Shown here: positions 18,571-26,983 of the stretch, piece by piece
How the letters are laid out: every line of letters starts with the position of its first letter
How positions within the stretch are numbered: the first letter of the stretch is position 1
From: Arthrobacter sp. S41
Lineage (GTDB): Bacteria; Actinomycetota; Actinomycetes; Actinomycetales; Micrococcaceae
DNA length: 64,000 nt
Assembly: GCF_004320535.1 (NCBI RefSeq)
Contig: NZ_SIHY01000002.1
Span: 496,001 to 560,000, forward strand
Direction of reading: 5' to 3'
Program-made: the position numbers and the translations under genes
The notes under the pieces: generated by a model
The model's input: the letters and a program-made list of their open reading frames with translations, nothing else
Databases searched by the model: none
Told to the model about the DNA's origin: nothing

Positions 18571-19512
18571 TTAATGCCCTTGATCCTCGCACCCATGCTG
18601 GTGCTCGGTGCTCTGATGCGTTGGAGGTTCGATTTGGAAGGTCGAATGTTCGATGCTGACGGTGAAGTGATCCGCTACGCATTTTTGCAAATCTTTGAGT
18701 AGCTCTCCGGCCATTCCCGTCGAGAAGGTAGATTCTTCGACGACCACGTGGGCGGTGAGCACCGGCAGATTTGATGCAATCTGACTTGCATGCAGATCAT
18801 GGACGGCAATAACTCCGGGCTGGCGTTCCAAGTGCTCTCGCACTGCAATGAGGTCAAGTCCGCGCGGGGTTGATTCCAGCAGAATATGCGTAGTTTCGCT
18901 CAGGAGCTTCAACGCCCGAGGAACAATCAGTGCGCTGATAACCAACGCGGCAACCGAGTCAGCTTGCATCCATCCAGTGCTGGCGATGACTATCGCTGCG
19001 ACGATCACCGCAACGGAGCCGAGCGCGTCATTGACCACTTCTAAGAATGCCGCCCGCATATTCAAGTTGTTGTTGCGGCCGGAGGAGATGATCCACATGG
19101 ATAGGACATTTCCAAGCAAACCAATCACACCAAAGATCAACAAACCTGTCGGGTGAATCTCTTCTGGCGTAAACAGTCGGCGTACCGCATCAATGGCAGC
19201 GTAAATACCTACAGCCAAAAGCAATGCCGACTGCACCGTTGCAGAGAGAACCTCCGCACGCCTAAAGCCCCACGTTCGCTTAGTGGTGGGCTTTCGGGCG
19301 ATGAGGTTCGCAGCGGTCAGAGCTAGCAGCAGTCCCAATGTATCGGTGAGCATATGCGCCGCATCAACCAACAATGCGAGCGAACTAGTGACAATGGCGC
19401 CGACGATCTCAGCTAGCAAGATAGTCGCAGTGATACCAAAGGCCCAGGCTAGACGAGTTCGATTTGCGTCAGAGTGGTCATGGGAGTGACCGTGTGAATG
19501 ATCGTGGCCCAT
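18571..19512 (-). CDS. Cation diffusion facilitator metal exporter (CzcD/ZitB-like)
   Basis: A 313-aa CDF exporter expected to remove Zn(II), Cd(II) or related ions from the cytoplasm by proton antiport. It has a His-rich N-terminus (GHDHSHGHSHDH), six membrane segments and a C-terminal cytoplasmic domain with a His-rich tail (HQSTEHQHGCEDQGH). The helix-2 site H53-x3-D57 is present. In helix 5 the usual His is replaced by Glu (E158-x3-D162), which could alter metal choice; I believe this variant also occurs in other actinobacterial members. The start at 19512 overlaps the ArsR stop (TAATG), so the two genes are co-translated. Confidence 0.9.
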   Translation of the reverse strand: MGHDHSHGHSHDHSDANRTRLAWAFGITATILLAEIVGAIVTSSLALLVDAAHMLTDTLGLLLALTAANLIARKPTTKRTWGFRRAEVLSATVQSALLLAVGIYAAIDAVRRLFTPEEIHPTGLLIFGVIGLLGNVLSMWIISSGRNNNLNMRAAFLEVVNDALGSVAVIVAAIVIASTGWMQADSVAALVISALIVPRALKLLSETTHILLESTPRGLDLIAVREHLERQPGVIAVHDLHASQIASNLPVLTAHVVVEESTFSTGMAGELLKDLQKCVADHFTVSIEHSTFQIEPPTHQSTEHQHGCEDQGH

Positions 19513-19883
19513 TACTCCCCCTGAGTCTCGTCGCTGGTGTGCGCTTCGTGCCAATGATGCTGGGTCCTCAGTGGGATGAGTTGGCGTGCTATCAGCAGCA
19601 GCTGATCCAGAGAGCCGGGTTGTCCCAATGAGTAGATGCTCGCCCTGCCCTGGCTTCTGACCTTCACTAGATCCGTATCGCGCAGACAGGCCAGGTGTGC
19701 ACTCACGGTACTTTGAGCGAGCCCGAGGTGATCGGTTAATTCTCGGACCTTGTGTTCACCTGTTTTAAGGTGTTCCAGAATCAACAAACGCGTAGGATCA
19801 GCCAGCGCGTGGAAGAGGGCAGCTTCTGCCGTCTTTTCATCACGCCTCACTAATACATCGCCTTGAGACTCTATAATCGCCAT
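19512..19883 (-). CDS. ArsR/SmtB-family metal-responsive repressor
   Basis: A 123-aa winged-helix repressor. The core ADPTRLLILEHL and recognition helix LGLAQSTVSAHLACL are clear ArsR-family features. It lacks the CxC-type alpha-3 site. The C-terminus has a cluster of histidines and a Glu (HHWHEAH, 109-115), which resembles the alpha-5 zinc site of SmtB/CzrA. With the CDF exporter directly downstream, zinc or cadmium sensing is the likely role. The start at 19883 (MAIIESQGD) has no ribosome-binding site. A TTCAGT-N17-TATCAT promoter ends six bases before it, so the mRNA may be leaderless. The repressor probably controls its own operon. Confidence 0.85.
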   Translation of the reverse strand: MAIIESQGDVLVRRDEKTAEAALFHALADPTRLLILEHLKTGEHKVRELTDHLGLAQSTVSAHLACLRDTDLVKVRSQGRASIYSLGQPGSLDQLLLIARQLIPLRTQHHWHEAHTSDETQGE

Positions 19884-20204
19884 ATAGCGATGATACTTGT
19901 TATGAGCCAAAAACTGAACCCTCCGCAAAGAGCTTCACAGCACTACTCAAAGAAACAACGCTGCTCAATTCTGCCCAGCACCACATTGCAGCTAGCCGGG
20001 ACGGAGCGCCCAGAAAAGACTGCATCAGATTCATGGATAGGTCACCGCAAAATGTAACAAGCTCAAAAATCGCTGAACATGCGGAAGAAAAACCGCTGCG
20101 CTCAGCGCGGCTCGCGTAGACTTCATCAGGTCCCAAGAGTATCTAAATTCTGAAGCATTTCTTCAGTACATCCTCTTGACCTCACGCAATGCGAAGATGG
20201 ATTC
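19884..20204. other. Intergenic region between arsR and tag
   Basis: About 320 bp between divergent genes. Short open frames on both strands lack start signals or recognisable sequence. It must hold the arsR promoter (described with that gene) and the tag promoter. A TTGACC at 20174-20179 is suggestive, but no matching -10 was found. Nothing else is supported. Confidence 0.4.
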
Positions 20205-20801
20205 ATGACCGAAGACCTTGTTATCGGCGAAGATGGCCTCGCCCGCCCACAATGGGCAGCGTCCAACGACATGCTCCGTGATTACTACGACTCCGAGTGG
20301 GGCATGCCCGTAGACACCGAAGCCGGGGTCTTCGAACGCCTAAGCCTGGAATGTTTCCAGTCCGGACTTTCGTGGGCCATCATTCTCTCCAAGCGTGAAG
20401 CTTTCCGTGAAGCCTTCGCGAACTTTGATCCTGAAAAAGTCGCTTTGTTTACGGAGAATGACTTCAACAGCCTGATGGATAACGCTGGAATCGTCCGCAA
20501 CAAACTCAAAATCCGGGCAACGATCGCCAATGCTGAGGCAACGCTGATGATGCGCGAAGAAGGCGGCTTGGCAAACTTCGTCTGGTCCTTCAAGCCCGAA
20601 CAGACACCCGCGCCACGTTCTTTTGATGAGATCCCAACACAGAGTCCCGAGTCCAAAGAGCTGGCTAAATCGCTGAAAAAGCGTGGCTTCAAATTTGTGG
20701 GGCCGACAACCATGTTCGCTCTCATGGAGGCGATCGGAATGGTCGACACCCACCTCATCGGCTCGCACCGCCGCAACAGTTCAGGCATCTGGACCGCGTA
20801 A
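20205..20801 (+). CDS. tag: Tag-family 3-methyladenine DNA glycosylase lacking the zinc snap
   Basis: A 198-aa DNA glycosylase I homologue that should excise N3-methyladenine. The active-site residues known from E. coli Tag align as Y27, E49 and W57. The zinc snap of Tag (Cys4, His17, His175, Cys179) is mostly gone: the equivalents are P15, Y28, H183 and S187. Only one ligand remains, so zinc binding of the usual kind is unlikely. The helical body (LKIRATIANAEA, FVGPTTMFALMEAIGMVDTH) is intact and the length is normal. The protein may be stable without zinc or may have changed function. It is followed after two bases by alkA. Confidence 0.88.
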   Translation: MTEDLVIGEDGLARPQWAASNDMLRDYYDSEWGMPVDTEAGVFERLSLECFQSGLSWAIILSKREAFREAFANFDPEKVALFTENDFNSLMDNAGIVRNKLKIRATIANAEATLMMREEGGLANFVWSFKPEQTPAPRSFDEIPTQSPESKELAKSLKKRGFKFVGPTTMFALMEAIGMVDTHLIGSHRRNSSGIWTA

Positions 20802-20803
20802 CC

Positions 20804-21652
20804 ATGACACTTCGTCTTACCGTTTCAGGAATGCTGGACGTTACCCATACCCTGGCGGTACTAAGACTTCATTCACTTCCGGGCCAAGAAGAAATAGATG
20901 AAGCGGCAGCGCAGGTTCACCGAATCTTGCGATTCGACGACCATCTAGTAGAAGTACACGTGGCGTTAAATCCCGACGCTGTCATAGTTCAACACGATGC
21001 GCCGGCTAAGCTGCTCCCCAAACTGCGGTCAACAATTGACCATTGGTTCGGACTCACGCAAGATACCTCGTCGGCCTACGCATCCTTGCAGACCTTGCCC
21101 AGCTTTGCGCGCCTGGCACAAGAATCTGACCACCTGAGGTTGATTAGCTATCCGACCATTTTTGAGGCCCTGGCTACCACCGTCATTGGTCAACAAGTTT
21201 CTTTAGCCGCCGCACGAACTCTTGCGGGACGATACGTAGAAAATTTAGGTGAATTACACCAGTCGGGACTACGCGCATTCCCCACCGCGCAAGCCACTGC
21301 TTCACTGGAGCCCGCGCAAATCCAGTCCATTATTCGTTGTCCCTTGGCGCGGGCAACAACATTGCATACGGTTGCCCACTGGTATCAAGACTTTGGCCAG
21401 CACCTCATCCATGACCACGAGCAGTTCCTCACGCAGCTACTCGCATTGCGAGGAGTAGGTCCGTGGACCAGAGACTACATGGCGTTACGAGGACTAAGAG
21501 CTCCCGAGATATTCCTTGATACAGACCTAGTCGTGCGGCGGGCCTTGAATAACTTGGGTGTCTCCGAGAATGAACTCAAGGACTTGCCATCCCAAGCTGG
21601 ATACCTGGCCACGCTTCTGCTCTGGCACCACGACTCACGCCAACACGATTAA
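20804..21652 (+). CDS. alkA: AlkA-type DNA-3-methyladenine glycosylase II
   Basis: A 282-aa HhH-GPD glycosylase that removes a range of alkylated bases. Residues about 1-75 resemble the AlkA N-terminal domain. The central region has TVIGQQVSLAAARTLAGR, the helix-hairpin-helix LRGVGPWTRDYMALRG, and acidic residues D239 and D241 (LDTDLVV) where the catalytic Asp is expected. There is no Ada domain. It starts two bases after the tag stop, so both alkylation-repair glycosylases form one operon that ends at a strong terminator. Confidence 0.88.
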   Translation: MTLRLTVSGMLDVTHTLAVLRLHSLPGQEEIDEAAAQVHRILRFDDHLVEVHVALNPDAVIVQHDAPAKLLPKLRSTIDHWFGLTQDTSSAYASLQTLPSFARLAQESDHLRLISYPTIFEALATTVIGQQVSLAAARTLAGRYVENLGELHQSGLRAFPTAQATASLEPAQIQSIIRCPLARATTLHTVAHWYQDFGQHLIHDHEQFLTQLLALRGVGPWTRDYMALRGLRAPEIFLDTDLVVRRALNNLGVSENELKDLPSQAGYLATLLLWHHDSRQHD

Positions 21653-21654
21653 CG

Positions 21655-21699
21655 AAAAAGGAACCTACCAAGCTGTGCAATCTTGGTAGGTTCCTTTTT
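21655..21699. terminator. Strong bidirectional terminator after alkA
   Basis: Arms of 18 bp (21655-21672 and 21682-21699) pair perfectly around a 9-base loop and end in T-runs on both strands. It terminates tag-alkA on the + strand and would also end any minus-strand transcript from the 21.9-kb region. Confidence 0.9.
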
Positions 21700-21870
21700 C
21701 TGCGATCCGGATAGCTGAGCAGGCTACCCGATTCACTTTCCCCTTATTCGAGCCGGCTAAGCCGACAACTAGGCTGAGGCGAGCAACCTCAGGCCGTAGT
21801 GAACTGGCCGATAGAACTCGGTCAAGTTGATCGCTTCTCCCGACCACACACGGGAGAAGCTCTGAAATAA
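21655..21870 (-). ncRNA. Candidate small RNA next to an IdeR box
   Basis: No gene is supported in this 350-bp gap, yet it has the layout of an RNA gene on the minus strand. A promoter-like TTGACG and TATGCT lie upstream (about 21900 and 21875). Near the expected start is a 10-bp perfect hairpin (21833-21842 with 21851-21860, loop of 8). The strong terminator at 21699-21655 would end a transcript of about 200 nt. An IdeR/DtxR-like box lies 60-80 bp upstream. A 73-codon frame overlaps the region but has no coding signature. This is inference; transcription has not been shown. Confidence 0.35.
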
Positions 21871-21931
21871 GCATAACCCGTCGCACCCTAATAACGTCAA
21901 GAGCTAGTCACCTAATATCTTAATAATTTTC

Positions 21932-21950
21932 TTAGGTAAGCATAACTAAG
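21932..21950. promoter_or_regulatory. IdeR/DtxR-like iron box
   Basis: TTAGGTAAGCATAACTAAG matches the DtxR consensus at 13 of 19 positions by my count; the 20 bp from 21931 are a near-palindrome (16 of 20). A DtxR/IdeR regulator with all metal ligands is encoded at 55715-56410. The box lies beyond the 3' end of the siderophore-interacting gene, so it cannot be that gene's promoter operator. It faces the candidate RNA on the minus strand. Confidence 0.55.
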
Positions 21951-22005
21951 AATTTGACGTCACCGAAGACAGGTAGGAGGAGGGCAGACAGGGGCAACCG
22001 CTGGT

Positions 22006-22860
22006 TTAGTCTGCGAAGATTTTTCCTACGTCAGTTCGCTTCTCAGCTTGGAAAGTATCTTCGGCACGACCATAGGCCCAATAGGCCGACAGGGACATGT
22101 CCCGTCGGTCCACGCCGCGCTCATCATAGAAATAGAGTCGTAGTTTTTTCATAACTTCGCGCTCTCCATGAGCAAACACCTGCACCCGGCCACCTGGCCA
22201 AGGGTAGTCACGCACCGTGTTTTCCAAAACGGTGTTCGTAGGCGCGAATGGGGCGTTGCGATGCACCCAACGAACTTCAACACCTTCGGGGTGGACTAAG
22301 TCCAGCTCATCAGCCTCGTCAGCCACCTCGATAATGGTCACGCCCCGCATTTGGTCAGACATAGCTTCTAAGGCGACACTGATAGCCGGAATCGACGTTT
22401 CATCACCAGCGAAGAAGTGGAAGTCGAATTCTTCGCGGGGCACGAACTGCCCTGCTGGACCGCCAAAGCAGATTGACGATCCGATTTCAGTATCTCGTGC
22501 CCATTTGCCGGCCAAGCCCTCGTCCCCGTGAACGACGAAGTCAACTTCGATGGTTCCAGCTTCATGATCGCTGCGGCGCACTGTGTACGTACGGCGAACC
22601 GGCATATCCTCGGGAGCCAGCTTAGTGCGCAGCTCATCCAAGTTGTACGGCAACGGCAATTCAAGTTCTGGCTTTGCAAACAAGAATTTAACGTAGCGGT
22701 CCGTGACAGGCTTATCCACGAATTGCGCAAACCCCGGGCCACCAAGCGTCAATCGCACCAGATGAGGTCCGATGTGTTCGCGCTTGAGTACTTGCAATAC
22801 AACTTGAGGTCGTGAAGTACGAGATTCGTTTTGCGTGCGTCCACCAGCTGGCTGAGTCAT
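22006..22860 (-). CDS. Siderophore-interacting protein (FAD-dependent ferric reductase)
   Basis: A 284-aa member of the SIP/ViuB family, which releases iron from imported ferric siderophores by reduction in the cytoplasm. The FAD-binding motif RRTYTVRR lies near residue 88. DFVVHGDEGLAGKWA follows, and the C-terminal NAD(P)H-domain signature includes FFAGDETSIPAISVAL. The end WAYGRAEDTFQAEKR contains the typical aromatic W-x-x-G pattern. The ATG at 22860 follows AGGGAG. No clear iron box lies directly upstream. Two minus-strand genes precede it and may be co-transcribed. Confidence 0.9.
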   Translation of the reverse strand: MTQPAGGRTQNESRTSRPQVVLQVLKREHIGPHLVRLTLGGPGFAQFVDKPVTDRYVKFLFAKPELELPLPYNLDELRTKLAPEDMPVRRTYTVRRSDHEAGTIEVDFVVHGDEGLAGKWARDTEIGSSICFGGPAGQFVPREEFDFHFFAGDETSIPAISVALEAMSDQMRGVTIIEVADEADELDLVHPEGVEVRWVHRNAPFAPTNTVLENTVRDYPWPGGRVQVFAHGEREVMKKLRLYFYDERGVDRRDMSLSAYWAYGRAEDTFQAEKRTDVGKIFAD

Positions 22861-22923
22861 GTCAACACTCCCTGTCCGAATAAGAAAAGATACTTCAATC
22901 CTAATTGACGGGAGCCTCAGAGC

Positions 22924-23391
22924 TTATTTGGGGAAAGTCGTTGCACCTTCGAAAGCGCTCAGACCCTCACGTTCCTCAAGGCTTAGCCGCTGAACTCGTG
23001 AAGTAATCGGGTCAAAGTAGGCCAAAGTAGTCGAGGCTTTAACACAAAGGTAGTCCTCAATCGGATCACGGAATTCGTAGCAGATATCAAAGCTCGCTGG
23101 TTTGATGTTGGCGACCCACAGATCCACATTCACCGGGACGTTGCGGTACTCCAATGGCTTGGAGTACCGCACACGGTGCTCCACAACCAGAATTTGGATC
23201 CCTGCTGGCACCGCCGAAAAAATATCAGCCTTCGGCTCTACCCCAGGGGCACCAGTGCCGCCCGGCACACCAAAGCCTGCAATGCGCGCTTCTTCCATCA
23301 GCCTGATCAGGTTGACGTTATTAACGTGCCCATAAGCATCCATGTCGCCCCACCGCATGGGGACTTGTACGCGAAGTGCAGACTCAGCCAC
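22924..23391 (-). CDS. 4HBT-type acyl-CoA thioesterase
   Basis: A 155-aa hotdog-fold thioesterase. The N-terminus VPMRWGDMDAYGHVNNVNLIRLMEEAR holds the classic 4HBT motif with its catalytic Asp (WGDMDAYGHVNN). The rest has the expected length and beta-strand pattern. It should hydrolyse acyl-CoA thioesters in the cytoplasm; chain-length preference cannot be read from sequence. The start is GTG at 23391, preceded by AGAAGGAAG. It begins 15 bases after the App1-type gene. Confidence 0.85.
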   Translation of the reverse strand: MAESALRVQVPMRWGDMDAYGHVNNVNLIRLMEEARIAGFGVPGGTGAPGVEPKADIFSAVPAGIQILVVEHRVRYSKPLEYRNVPVNVDLWVANIKPASFDICYEFRDPIEDYLCVKASTTLAYFDPITSRVQRLSLEEREGLSAFEGATTFPK

Positions 23392-23406
23392 GACTTAAAC
23401 TTCCTT

Positions 23407-24486
23407 CTACATATTCTTGGCGTCGTCATTGACGAGCCCAAGTTTTACCAGCTGATCAAGAATACGTGCGCCGTCAGGCTCATAGATCCACCGCACACCT
23501 GGTGTGGTTCGGCGTAGTTCATTGGAACGTCCGCCTGCGAGCACCGCTTCCGAAGGGGTGAGCTGACGGATCACTATCGCCCTGACAAGTTCAGGATAAC
23601 GGCGTGCAAATTCGGCATAAATCGCCGGGTCATGCTGGCCATCATCACCCACCAGAATCCACGAAATTTGAGGAAATTCTTGAGCCAGACGGCGTAGCTG
23701 ATCAACCTTGTGTTGCATACCGCTACGGAACCATGAACGTTCGGTAGGTCCCCAGTCCGTAAGTAGCAGTGGGCCTTCTGGATACAGGTTGCGAGACATG
23801 AAGCGTTGCAACGTTTGCGCGACATTCCATGCGCCAGTGGACAGATAGATCGTTGGCCCGCCTGGGTGATCCTGCTGAACTTTTTGAAGCATCACAGCCA
23901 TGCCCGGAGTGGCCACGCGGGCATGCTCGGAGAGGACAAACGAGTTCCAAGCCGCCAGCAAAGGACGCGGAAGCGCAGTGACAACCACGGTGTCATCAAC
24001 GTCGCTAATGACACCAAATTTCTGGGCCTGATCAATCACCATGATTCGAGCGGTCGCCTGGTCGCCACCATGCGCGTGGAGGTGAATTTCATGCCAGCCT
24101 GCAGGTAGGTCTACTGCTAGCTTGACGTCAATGACTCCGCCTCGGTCTGCCTGGACCTCAAAACGTTGGTCCCCGACATCAATGCTTACCTTCCCAAAAG
24201 GAAGAATGGGTGAAATGAAATTGCGGAATCCGCGGATCCCGTCAGCAATCACCTGAGCCTGCTGCTGCCCAAATTCAAAGGCGCCCGGTCCTGCCAAGAC
24301 CACGCGGGCCAAAACACGAATCCAGCCGTCCTCAGGACCGGAAGAACCATATCCCGTGTAGGGAAGGATGACGGCACCCTGACCTTTGGCCTGTGCACGC
24401 TTTGCACGCCAACCGTGAAATTGGTCTTCCAAGCGTGAGGCTACGTGACGAGTTCGCTGATCAGTCGAAATGTGACTCATGCTCAC
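23407..24486 (-). CDS. App1-type phosphatase domain protein (DUF2183)
   Basis: A 359-aa protein of the App1 family (DUF2183, HAD-like). The catalytic DxDxT motif appears as SDVDDTVV near residue 163. ATPGM and YLSTGAWN follow, and LVGDDGQHDPAIYAEF supplies the acidic motif. Yeast App1 is a phosphatidate phosphatase; bacterial members are poorly studied, so lipid phosphatase activity is an inference. The start may be GTG 24486 or ATG 24480, neither with a strong ribosome-binding site. It heads a possible operon with the thioesterase and the siderophore-interacting gene. Confidence 0.8.
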   Translation of the reverse strand: MSMSHISTDQRTRHVASRLEDQFHGWRAKRAQAKGQGAVILPYTGYGSSGPEDGWIRVLARVVLAGPGAFEFGQQQAQVIADGIRGFRNFISPILPFGKVSIDVGDQRFEVQADRGGVIDVKLAVDLPAGWHEIHLHAHGGDQATARIMVIDQAQKFGVISDVDDTVVVTALPRPLLAAWNSFVLSEHARVATPGMAVMLQKVQQDHPGGPTIYLSTGAWNVAQTLQRFMSRNLYPEGPLLLTDWGPTERSWFRSGMQHKVDQLRRLAQEFPQISWILVGDDGQHDPAIYAEFARRYPELVRAIVIRQLTPSEAVLAGGRSNELRRTTPGVRWIYEPDGARILDQLVKLGLVNDDAKNM

Positions 24487-24524
24487 AGTCTTTCATGTCA
24501 CCGGCCAAGCAAGTAAAAAGACAA

Positions 24525-24557
24525 GCCTTGAATCGCCGTAATTCACGGCCTCAAGGC
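24525..24557 (-). terminator. Terminator of the catabolic operon
   Basis: GCCTTGA (24525-24531) pairs with TCAAGGC (24551-24557), with an inner CCGT/ACGG pairing. A T-rich run (TTGTCTTTTTAC) follows on the minus strand. It lies 40 bases after the stop of the 3-hydroxybutyryl-CoA dehydrogenase gene. Confidence 0.7.
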
Positions 24558-24596
24558 ACCCTTTCCGCTTGCTGATCTGTTTTGCGGAGTGCTCCA

Positions 24597-25454
24597 TCAG
24601 GAATAAGGGTAGAACCCTTCTCCACTCTTACGTCCCAATAATCCAGCCTGAACTTTCTCCGTGATCAGCGGGTGCGGCTTGTCCGCATCCTCGCCTGTCT
24701 CGGCGTAGGTAGCTTGGGCAATAACATCGATGACGTCCAAACCCACCATGTCCATGAGTTCAAAAGGACCCATCGGGTGCCCAAGAGCTGTCTTCGCGGT
24801 GGTATCGATGTCTTCGATACTGGCGATACCCTGCTGGGCCAGGTTCAACGCTTCAGCATTGATAGCACCCATCATGCGGTTGGCAATGAATCCCGGGATT
24901 TCCTTGTTTACTAGTACCGGTTGCTTGCCCAGACGGGTAGCAACATCCGTCACCGCTGACACCGTTTCGTCGCTAGTTTGTTCATTGCGAACTACTTCAA
25001 CACACTTCATGACCAGCGCCGGGTTGAAGAAATGCATATTGCATACCTGCGCAGGTCGTCCGCTGGCCTGAGCTACACGCGACGAAGGCAGAGTTGAGGA
25101 ATTGGTTGCAAGGATCGCGTGGGCTGGGGTGTGTTCACCCAGCGTGGCGAAAATCTGCTCCTTGATATCTAGTCGCTCTACGGCAGCCTCAATGACTAGA
25201 TCCGCAGTGCCCGCGCTGTGCACTAAATCCGTACTTTCGCTCAGGCGTTCCAAAGCGGCCTGAGCATCTGCTTGTTCTAGCTTCCCCTTGGAAACTCGCG
25301 AATCGGCCCAAGATTCCAGTTCCTTGCGTGCAGCAGACAAGGCGTCAGCAGAGATGTCTTGAAGGATTGTCTGGTAGCCGCTCAAGGCACAACTCATTGC
25401 GATTTGCCGGCCCATGGTTCCGGCGCCGATAACCAAAATTCGTTCAATCGTCAT
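24597..25454 (-). CDS. 3-hydroxybutyryl-CoA dehydrogenase
   Basis: A 285-aa NAD-dependent 3-hydroxyacyl-CoA dehydrogenase. The N-terminal Rossmann motif VIGAGTMGRQIA lies at residues 7-18. The family signature NSSTLPSSRVAQASGRP, HFFNPALVMKCVEVV (catalytic His) and the C-terminal domain GFIANRMMGAINAEALNL are intact. It would oxidise 3-hydroxybutyryl-CoA to acetoacetyl-CoA. The start at 25454 was chosen over 25475 because the family begins near MTIERI and a GAAAGTAG site lies upstream. It is the last gene of the operon. No enoyl-CoA hydratase or thiolase gene is adjacent. Confidence 0.9.
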   Translation of the reverse strand: MTIERILVIGAGTMGRQIAMSCALSGYQTILQDISADALSAARKELESWADSRVSKGKLEQADAQAALERLSESTDLVHSAGTADLVIEAAVERLDIKEQIFATLGEHTPAHAILATNSSTLPSSRVAQASGRPAQVCNMHFFNPALVMKCVEVVRNEQTSDETVSAVTDVATRLGKQPVLVNKEIPGFIANRMMGAINAEALNLAQQGIASIEDIDTTAKTALGHPMGPFELMDMVGLDVIDVIAQATYAETGEDADKPHPLITEKVQAGLLGRKSGEGFYPYS

Positions 25455-25489
25455 TGATGCTACTTTCTTCGGCACTTCAGCGGCGACTG

Positions 25490-26947
25490 TCAGCCCCGCA
25501 GATATGTGGTGGTCGTGTGCGTGTAAAATTCGCGAGCTGCCGTTCCTTGTTCTTTCGGTCCGTATCCTGATGACTTGGCTCCACCAAATGGAACGTGGGG
25601 ATCTGCGCCTGCTGACTCCGAATTTACATGCAATATACCAACATCCAGTGTCTGTTGAGCAGTCAGGGCCAACGCAAGATTACTTGTGAACAGCGCCAAG
25701 CTCAGCCCAAATTCTGAATCCTCGGCCGCTTCGAATGCCTGCTCTGCGCCGCTGACCTTGCGCACTGCGAGAACCGGGGCAAAAAATTCCTCGCGCCAAC
25801 TACAGTTCGTCCGGCCTGCTTCACCGTCCGGTAGCTCCAAGATGGTAGGTGCCAGATAATTACCAGTTTTTGGCGCTTTGCCTTGGAACCGCAGGATCGC
25901 GCCTTGGCTCAGAGCGCGGTGGATCCCCTCACGCGCCGAACTCGCAGCCTTGGCATCAACCAGTGGCCCCATATGAACATTAGGGTCCATAGGGTCACCG
26001 GTATTCCACTGTTCCAAGCGAGTGGTGAGCTTTGACATGAATGATTCGGCAATAGCTTCATCCAGAATGAGGCGACTGGTCGCAGTGCATTTCTGTCCTG
26101 TAGAGCGGAAAGCCCCGAAGAGCACTTCTTCGCAGGCTAGATCAAGATCAGCATCGGCAAGTACCACCGAGGCATTCTTGCCTCCCATCTCGGCCTGAAC
26201 CGGGATGCCGCGCGAGGCGCCGGCGGCACAGAGCCGGCGACCTACAGCAGTTGATCCGGTGAAGGACAAACCATTGAGGTGCTCGTTGGCAATAATTCGG
26301 TCCCCCAACGCACCGGGACCAATGAGCAGGTTCAGTACTCCTGCTGGCAGCCCTGCATAATCCAAAGCTTGGGCCAGGCGCAACGCCAAAATCGGCACAA
26401 GGCTGGCAGGTTTAAACACAACCGTATTGCCAAAGACGAGTGCAGGCGCGATTTTCCAAGCTGGAATACCGATAGGAAAGTTGAATGGGGTAATAATGCC
26501 CACCACGCCCAGCGGCTTGTTGGTCACCAAGATCTGTTCCCCTGTGCGCGGCGATTGGAAAACAGTCCCGGCAACGCGTTCGGCCTCACCCGAGTAATAG
26601 GTGAAAATTTGGGCTGCGCGCAGTACTTCGCCGATACCTTCGGCCCGAGTTTTGCCTTCTTCGCTGACCAGTTCCTCGCCGAATTGCTCGGCATGCTCCT
26701 TGAGGTAGCGCGCAGCCGTGGTGAGGAAGGCCGCACGCGTAGCCATCGGGGTTCGTGCCCAGCTTTTCTTCGCTTGGTGAGCGGCTGTAAAAGCTTCATC
26801 AACTTGTTCTTCACTGGCTGCACTGCCTTTGGCGAGTACCTGCGAGTTATCAGCAGCAGCGGACGAAACAATTTCTCGCCCCTTGCCCTCAACCCAAGTG
26901 CCATTGAGATACTGGTACAAGGACACCGGGGTGGAAGTTAATTCCAT
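25490..26947 (-). CDS. NAD(P)-dependent aldehyde dehydrogenase
   Basis: A 485-aa aldehyde dehydrogenase. Signature regions are ITPFNFPIGIPAWKIAPAL (catalytic Asn), EMGGKNASVVL (general-base Glu) and FRSTGQKCTATSRLI (catalytic Cys). The end PHVPFGGAKSSGYGPKEQG is closest in my reading to the semialdehyde dehydrogenases of the ketoglutaric-semialdehyde type. In this operon it could make glutarate or another diacid from its semialdehyde. The ATG at 26947 is best spaced from AGAGGA; a GTG at 26953 is too close. Confidence 0.9.
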   Translation of the reverse strand: MELTSTPVSLYQYLNGTWVEGKGREIVSSAAADNSQVLAKGSAASEEQVDEAFTAAHQAKKSWARTPMATRAAFLTTAARYLKEHAEQFGEELVSEEGKTRAEGIGEVLRAAQIFTYYSGEAERVAGTVFQSPRTGEQILVTNKPLGVVGIITPFNFPIGIPAWKIAPALVFGNTVVFKPASLVPILALRLAQALDYAGLPAGVLNLLIGPGALGDRIIANEHLNGLSFTGSTAVGRRLCAAGASRGIPVQAEMGGKNASVVLADADLDLACEEVLFGAFRSTGQKCTATSRLILDEAIAESFMSKLTTRLEQWNTGDPMDPNVHMGPLVDAKAASSAREGIHRALSQGAILRFQGKAPKTGNYLAPTILELPDGEAGRTNCSWREEFFAPVLAVRKVSGAEQAFEAAEDSEFGLSLALFTSNLALALTAQQTLDVGILHVNSESAGADPHVPFGGAKSSGYGPKEQGTAAREFYTHTTTTYLRG

Positions 26948-26983
26948 AGTCACATTCCTCTAGATTCTTTTTCAGAGCTCGGT